Below are positions 60,101-64,000 of a stretch of 64,000 nucleotides of DNA, piece after piece. Origin of the DNA: G965216255 sp965216255 (GTDB lineage: Bacteria > Bacteroidota > Rhodothermia > Rhodothermales > Bin80); assembly GCA_965216255.1 (NCBI GenBank), contig OZ244148.1, positions 682,001 to 746,000 of the forward strand, given 5' to 3'. Each line of letters opens with the position of its first letter. Position 1 is the first letter of the stretch. The position numbers and the translations under genes were made by a program. The notes under the pieces are model-generated. The model made no database searches and was not told where the DNA came from. It saw only the letters and a list, made by a program, of their open reading frames with translations.

Positions 60101-63100
60101 TGACGCGACGATCACGAAGAACGAGGGTGATGCGAATTTCACGGTGGGTTGCAGCGCGTCGGCAAATGACGACGGATCGCCTACCATAACCTACGCGTGG
60201 TCAGGCGACACGGGGCCCTTGCAAGGCAATACTGGCGCGGCCATCCGCACGTTCAATGTTCCGGATGACGTGCTGCAAACCACCACGTACGACCTGACGC
60301 TGACGGCCAGTGACGGAGATGCGGTTTACGATTCGGACGAGATCGAGGTGACGGTGGTGGTGCTGAACCTGGTAAGCATCTCGATAAACTGCAACCCGAA
60401 TACATACAACAATGTATTCGAGGGGGACGATGACATAGAATTCCGCTGCACTGCCGAGGCAGGTGACAACAGCACTCCGACGTTCATGTGGAGCTGGAGT
60501 GGTGATCTGACAGACGATAAAACGGCCACGCCCGTCTTCGATGTGCCCGATGACGTAGACTTTGACACGAAGTACCGTTTTACGGTCTGGGTGAAAGGGG
60601 GCGACGGTTACCGTTCGGGAGAGACCACGGTAAATGTGAAGGTCAAGAACAGGGTGCTGGACTTTGCCTGCAGTGACGCGACGATCACGAAGAAGGAGGG
60701 TGATGAGAATTTCACGGTGGGTTGCAGCGCGTCGGCAAATACCGGCTCGCCTACCATAACCTACGCGTGGTCAGGCGACACGGGGCCCTTGCAAGGCAAT
60801 ACTGGCGCGGCCATCCGCATGTTCAATGTTCCGAATAACGTGCTGCAAACCACCACGTACGACCTGACGCTGACGGCCAGTGACGGAGATGCGAATCCGG
60901 TTTACGATTCGGACGAGATCGAGGTGACGGTGGTGGTGCAGAACGTGGACCAGCAGATCTCGGTTACCTGCGCCCCGGCCACCGACATGGGATTCGAGGC
61001 GGGAGACGACGTCGAGATCAGCGGCTGCAGCGTAAGCGTGGCGGATAACAGCACTCCGACCTACACGTGGAGTTGGGAAAGCGATCTCCAGCTCGAAGAC
61101 GACGATACGGCCACGCCCAGCGTCGTCATGCCGACCGAAATGGCCGCGGATATTGGCTACACGGTTACGGCAACGGTAAGTGCAGAAGAAGACGGGTATA
61201 TCGCCGGGACGGCCACGGTAGATGTTACGGTCAAGAACAGGGCACTGGACTTTGCCTGCAGTGACTCGGAAGTCACCGTGGACGAGGGTGATGAGAATTT
61301 CACGGTGGGTTGCAGCGCGTCGGCGAATGACGACGGATCGCCTACCATAACCTACGCGTGGTCAGGCGACACGGGGCCTTTGCAAAGCGATATAGCTGTG
61401 GCCATCCGCATGTTCAATGTTCCGAATAACGTGCTGCAAACCACCACGTACGACCTGACGCTGACGGCCAGTGACGGAGATGCGAATCCGGTTTACGATT
61501 CGGACGAGATCGAGGTGACGGTGGTGGTGCAGAACCTGGTAGACATCTCGGTAAACTGTGACCCGAATACATACAACAATGTATTCGAGGGGGGAGTCGA
61601 CGTCAAGATCAGCGGCTGCAGCGTAAGCGTGGCGGATAACAGCACTCCGACCTACATGTGGAGCTGGGAAAGCGATCTCCAGCTCAAAGACGACGATACG
61701 GCCACGCCCATCGTCGTCATGCCGACCGAAATGGCCGCGGATATTGGCTACACGGTTACGGCAACGGTAAGTGCAGAAGAAGACGGGTATATCGCCGGGA
61801 CGGCCACGGTAAATGTTACGGTCAAGAACAGGGTGCTGGACTTTGCCTGCAGTGACTCGGAAATCACCGTGGACGAGGGTGATGCGAATTTCACGGTGGG
61901 TTGCAGCGCGTCGGCAAATACCGGCTCGCCTACCATAACCTACGCGTGGTCAGGCGACACGGGGCCCTTGCAAAGCGATATAGCTGTGGCCAGCCCCACG
62001 TTCAATGTACCGGATGACGTGCTGCAAACCACCACGTACGACCTGACGCTGACGGCCAGTGACGGAGATGCGAATCCGGTTTACGATTCGGGCACGGTGG
62101 ACGTAAGCGTGACCGTGGAAAACGTAGGCCGCCAGATCAGCGTCAACTGCACGGGAGATGCGAACAGGACGGTGGACGAGGGCGCAGATGACCTGGCTCT
62201 CAGCTGCTGGGGCGAGTATCCGTCGACGGGGTCGGAGCCTCCGAACACGACGTATGCATGGACCAGCGACGATGCCGGTGCCTTTGAGCTGCTGACAAGT
62301 ACTACAAGCAAGAGTACCACCTTCGAGGTGCCGGACGAGGTGGTGGGAGACAAGAAGTATACCTACACGATCACAGCCACGTCTGAGGGGTATGTGAACG
62401 GCAGCACGAACATCGTGATTACGGTGCGGGATGCCGTTCCGCTGGCCGTGTCATGCTCGGATGTGTCTGTCTACGAAGGAACGGGGGAGCATGCGCTGGC
62501 CTGCACGGCTCAGGGCACGCCTGAGGGCACAACCTACGCATGGGAGGCACCTGGGAGTTCGACGGATATGGACTTGTTGACAGTTTCGGAGCCGTTGGCA
62601 CCCGTGTTTGCGGTGCCGACGTCGGTGGAAGACAACGAGGAGCACGGGTACAGGATCACGGTGACCGCCGAAGACGTGAGCGTGACCGGGGATGTGACGG
62701 TCACGGTGCTGGAGAAGCCCGACATCACGGTGAGCTGCACCGCGGCGACGGACGTATTGGAGGGGACGGGTACAACCTTAAGATGCAGTGCTGACGACGC
62801 GCCTGGCTCGCCGACCTACACCTGGAGCTGGACGGCGACGAAGGTGCCTGCGGGCAGCAGTTACCTCGAGCATCTGAGTCCGACCAATTCGGCCACACCG
62901 ACCTTTACGGCGCCTTCCCTCAACCAGGATATGGATGTGGACGTGATGTTTACGGCGATGGCGACGGCGGAGAATGCGGATGCGGGCACGAGGGCTTTCA
63001 CGGTGACGGTGCGTTACCTGCGCGTGATCAATTTGTCGTGCGATCCGGACATGTACACGTCGGTGGAGGATTCGGAAGCTGTGCAGTTGGTCTGCGGCGT

Positions 63101-64000
63101 CACCAATCCGCCTGCGAACACGACCTACAGCTGGGAGGCGGTGGAGCCGACGGCCGACACGGAGGATCTCGAGCCCACAGGCGTGGTGAATCCGAAGTTT
63201 GTGGTCCCGGCCAATCTGGACGCGACGAAGACGTACACGTACACGTTGACGGCGAGCGGGCCGTTTGCGGAAGACGTGGAGGAAGAAGTCAGGGTAACGG
63301 TCACGGACCGCCCCGACATTGAGGCGTCGTGTGCGGACGTGGACGTGCAGGAGGGCGCTGCGACGACCGTCACCTTTGACTGCTCCGCATCGGGACTGGC
63401 AGCAGGTACGGCGTACGGCTGGAGCTGGAATCCGGTCGAGAGCCTCGAGCAGGCGGACATCGAGGATCTCGTCTTCAGGGTGCCGGCGTCGGTGACGAAG
63501 GACTCGGTCATCACGTACACGGCCGAGGTGACGGCCCCGGGAGGAGATCCGGCGACGGCGACCGTCACGGTGACGGTGCGCAACATATTCGAGCTGTCGC
63601 TGTCGTGCGATCCGGACACTTACAGCGTGCAGGAAGGATCGCAGAACATCACGCTTGCCTGCGAGGCCTCGGGCGGGCCGGCGGACGCGGCGTACAGTTA
63701 CGCCTGGGTGGTGCCGACGGACACGGACCTGCTGATGCCAACGGACATGCCGAATCCGACTTTCCGGGCGCCTGACAACCTGGACGCGGACGAGACATAC
63801 ACGTACCGGCTGACGGCGAGCTCGCCCCATGCCGTAAGCGATGCCATACAGGATGTCACGGTCACGGTTACGGATCGGCCGAACGTGAACATGGCGTGCG
63901 ATTTCAAGGTGGGCGATTTTGTGGGGAATGAGCTGCCGGGGCCGGTGTACGAGGGGGGAGACGATTTTAATATCCGCTGCACGGACAAGTCTGGCGGCAA
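57159..64000 (+). CDS. giant secreted Cys-containing beta-sandwich repeat protein, 3' end outside window
   Basis: ATG 57159 starts a frame open to the window edge (2280 codons and counting). The signal peptide is SRILAVLFSAAALLCGSALG (cleavage near residue 41). The rest is a string of about 95-100-residue PKD/Ig-like modules with the pattern xSCxxxxxxVxEGxxxxxxCxAxG...YxWxW...PxFxVP...YxxTxTA...VTVxV. Each has two Cys only about 15-20 residues apart rather than the 50 or more of classical Ig domains. The middle (about residues 578-1660) consists of nearly identical alternating modules. This is an exported surface stalk or adhesin in an organism with type IX secretion; the C-terminal sorting signal lies beyond the window. 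Confidence 0.88.
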   Translation, partial: MILPESKSSVQRHAAQFSFGSRILAVLFSAAALLCGSALGQVPEALECAEVHIEAGQEQRLFCVPEEADASWTYQWQSEWPVALGYLSSAAESRPVLRIPQDAAAGLHVYTLTVEDALGRVIHTGRQEVVVHAAGFCDADGPVKGLGQAAFLCDEPDEADVFVAERILEVQLTDDVVGDAGPPLELDCEPHLTAETGSEASIACHGHGVGMLEYTAEFDWPPYVQTQVLGEGTFTFTILPPQIDAELEARPVRLTARDLSTGRSVTREVTLTVVNVEPVLQCEDLAATSGERVTVRCSAASAEGLPVQLQFLPRQELDGVPEGVFEEAPWFVAPEVTSDTAVEMVVRAIEAETNRVAETSFVLRIAPHAPEAASELDSPDDGAGFGTTGKIDPLSVSCTAVSVTEGTQQILRNCLITGGTEARRPYTYSWTGSTHLLNSNRLLATFDATDISLAERASETHTITLRVTDPTAGPDNYVSDSFTLTVVDAPNISANCKEYRYSPNEGQDGGISFDCSANATGNPDITWSWTGDLELTGADTATPTVVSIPDVDEDTDYFFEGTASAIGYDPGTVNVTVAVKNRVLDFACSDATITKNEGDANFTVGCSASANDDGSPTITYAWSGDTGPLQDDIAVASPTFFVPKTVTIDETYLMTLTASDGDAVYDSDEIEVTVVVRNLVSISVNCNPKTYNNVFEGGVDVEIRGCSVRVADNSTPTYTWSWESDLQLRDDDTATPIVVMPTDIAADIGYTVTATVSAEEDGYIAGTATVNVNVKNRVLDFACSDATITKNEGDANFTVGCSASANDDGSPTITYAWSGDTGPLQGKTDAAIRTFNVPNTVTIDETYRMTLTASDGDANPVYDSDEIKVTVVVQNVDQQISVTCAPATEMGFEAGDDVEIRGCSVSVADDSTPTYMWSWESDLQLRDDDTVTPIVVMPTDMAADIGYAVTATVSAEENGYIAGTATVNVNVKNRVLDFACSDATITKNEGDANFTVGCSASANDDGSPTITYAWSGDTGPLQGNTGAAIRTFNVPDDVLQTTTYDLTLTASDGDAVYDSDEIEVTVVVLNLVSISINCNPNTYNNVFEGDDDIEFRCTAEAGDNSTPTFMWSWSGDLTDDKTATPVFDVPDDVDFDTKYRFTVWVKGGDGYRSGETTVNVKVKNRVLDFACSDATITKKEGDENFTVGCSASANTGSPTITYAWSGDTGPLQGNTGAAIRMFNVPNNVLQTTTYDLTLTASDGDANPVYDSDEIEVTVVVQNVDQQISVTCAPATDMGFEAGDDVEISGCSVSVADNSTPTYTWSWESDLQLEDDDTATPSVVMPTEMAADIGYTVTATVSAEEDGYIAGTATVDVTVKNRALDFACSDSEVTVDEGDENFTVGCSASANDDGSPTITYAWSGDTGPLQSDIAVAIRMFNVPNNVLQTTTYDLTLTASDGDANPVYDSDEIEVTVVVQNLVDISVNCDPNTYNNVFEGGVDVKISGCSVSVADNSTPTYMWSWESDLQLKDDDTATPIVVMPTEMAADIGYTVTATVSAEEDGYIAGTATVNVTVKNRVLDFACSDSEITVDEGDANFTVGCSASANTGSPTITYAWSGDTGPLQSDIAVASPTFNVPDDVLQTTTYDLTLTASDGDANPVYDSGTVDVSVTVENVGRQISVNCTGDANRTVDEGADDLALSCWGEYPSTGSEPPNTTYAWTSDDAGAFELLTSTTSKSTTFEVPDEVVGDKKYTYTITATSEGYVNGSTNIVITVRDAVPLAVSCSDVSVYEGTGEHALACTAQGTPEGTTYAWEAPGSSTDMDLLTVSEPLAPVFAVPTSVEDNEEHGYRITVTAEDVSVTGDVTVTVLEKPDITVSCTAATDVLEGTGTTLRCSADDAPGSPTYTWSWTATKVPAGSSYLEHLSPTNSATPTFTAPSLNQDMDVDVMFTAMATAENADAGTRAFTVTVRYLRVINLSCDPDMYTSVEDSEAVQLVCGVTNPPANTTYSWEAVEPTADTEDLEPTGVVNPKFVVPANLDATKTYTYTLTASGPFAEDVEEEVRVTVTDRPDIEASCADVDVQEGAATTVTFDCSASGLAAGTAYGWSWNPVESLEQADIEDLVFRVPASVTKDSVITYTAEVTAPGGDPATATVTVTVRNIFELSLSCDPDTYSVQEGSQNITLACEASGGPADAAYSYAWVVPTDTDLLMPTDMPNPTFRAPDNLDADETYTYRLTASSPHAVSDAIQDVTVTVTDRPNVNMACDFKVGDFVGNELPGPVYEGGDDFNIRCTDKSGG
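58893..62090 (+). repeat. six tandem repeats of about 590 bp inside the giant gene
   Basis: The phrase GTCAAGAACAGGG recurs (once as GGGC for GGGT after it) at 58893, 59478, 60069, 60642, 61230 and 61821, spacings 585, 591, 573, 588 and 591. Each unit encodes module A (LDFACSD...EG...FTVGCSAS...TYAWSGDTGPLQ) and, except in the last, module B (ISVNC...FEG...ISGCSVSVAD...WSWESDLQL). All spacings are multiples of 3, so the frame is kept. The third unit has the most divergent B module. Confidence 0.93.

Noticed and set aside
58893..62090. CRISPR-like array
   Set aside because: The repeats are about 590 bp, in frame and coding; there are no short repeats with unique spacers.
62778..63830. 350-codon open frame antisense to the giant repeat protein
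   Set aside because: Arg/Val-rich low-complexity translation caused by the GC-rich repeats on the other strand.

Overview
The window looks like a chromosomal segment of a Bacteroidota relative, most likely a Rhodothermia/Balneola-type marine or host-associated bacterium. The clues are a secreted leucine-rich protein ending in a type IX secretion (Por) sorting tail, a TonB-dependent receptor followed by a DUF4249-like lipoprotein, a large DUF4175 membrane protein, weak Shine-Dalgarno signals and very large secreted repeat proteins. The lineage call is inference from gene content only. No rRNA, tRNA or CRISPR array was recognised by eye.

Layout. 1-2909: a giant Calx-beta repeat surface protein on the minus strand, running off the left edge. 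2910-9970: an insertion-sequence graveyard (IS3 orfA remnant, IS1380 pieces, a group II intron maturase tail, a complete IS1634, and an IS66 nested in an IS1380 with an intact 8-bp target duplication). 10008-15218: a minus-strand cluster for GDP-D-glycero-D-manno-heptose (glycosyltransferase, hddC, hddA, gmhB, gmhA), split by an IS21 istB remnant. 15346-22943: a small ORF, a PEGA lipoprotein with an in-frame amber codon, IS30, glpX, a nearly full-length but frameshifted IS1380 and a broken IS1595.

23337-33449: DUF4175 protein, a DCC thiol-disulfide protein, chrA, and a tight four-gene operon (TonB receptor, lipoprotein, etfB, etfA). 32569-39366: two 1.5-kb direct repeats of about 99% identity flank a 3.8-kb insert. 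The left side keeps an intact TonB gene and a cut oxidoreductase; the right side keeps a cut TonB gene and an intact oxidoreductase. This is the pattern expected from Campbell-type integration of a circle, or from an equivalent duplication. The insert carries a four-helix membrane protein and a membrane-anchored VWA-like protein that I do not recognise as a described system.

39865-45673: a catabolic operon (CoA-transferase, crotonase, GMC oxidoreductase, aldehyde dehydrogenase, truncated sugar-binding lipoprotein). Two of its genes contain a single in-frame TAG. 45674-49130: IS66 scraps, a frameshifted autotransporter barrel and a 5'-truncated LRR protein. 49524-51869: a GAF-PAS-histidine kinase-receiver-winged-helix fusion. 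52107-55749: IS1634 and ISNCY elements. 56157-64000: a perfect 22-bp palindrome, a small secreted protein with a frameshift, and a giant secreted Cys-containing repeat protein of at least 2280 codons whose core is six tandem repeats of about 590 bp, running off the right edge.

Overall the segment shows recent genome fluidity: many IS families, several genes with one disabling change, and large cell-surface proteins at both ends.
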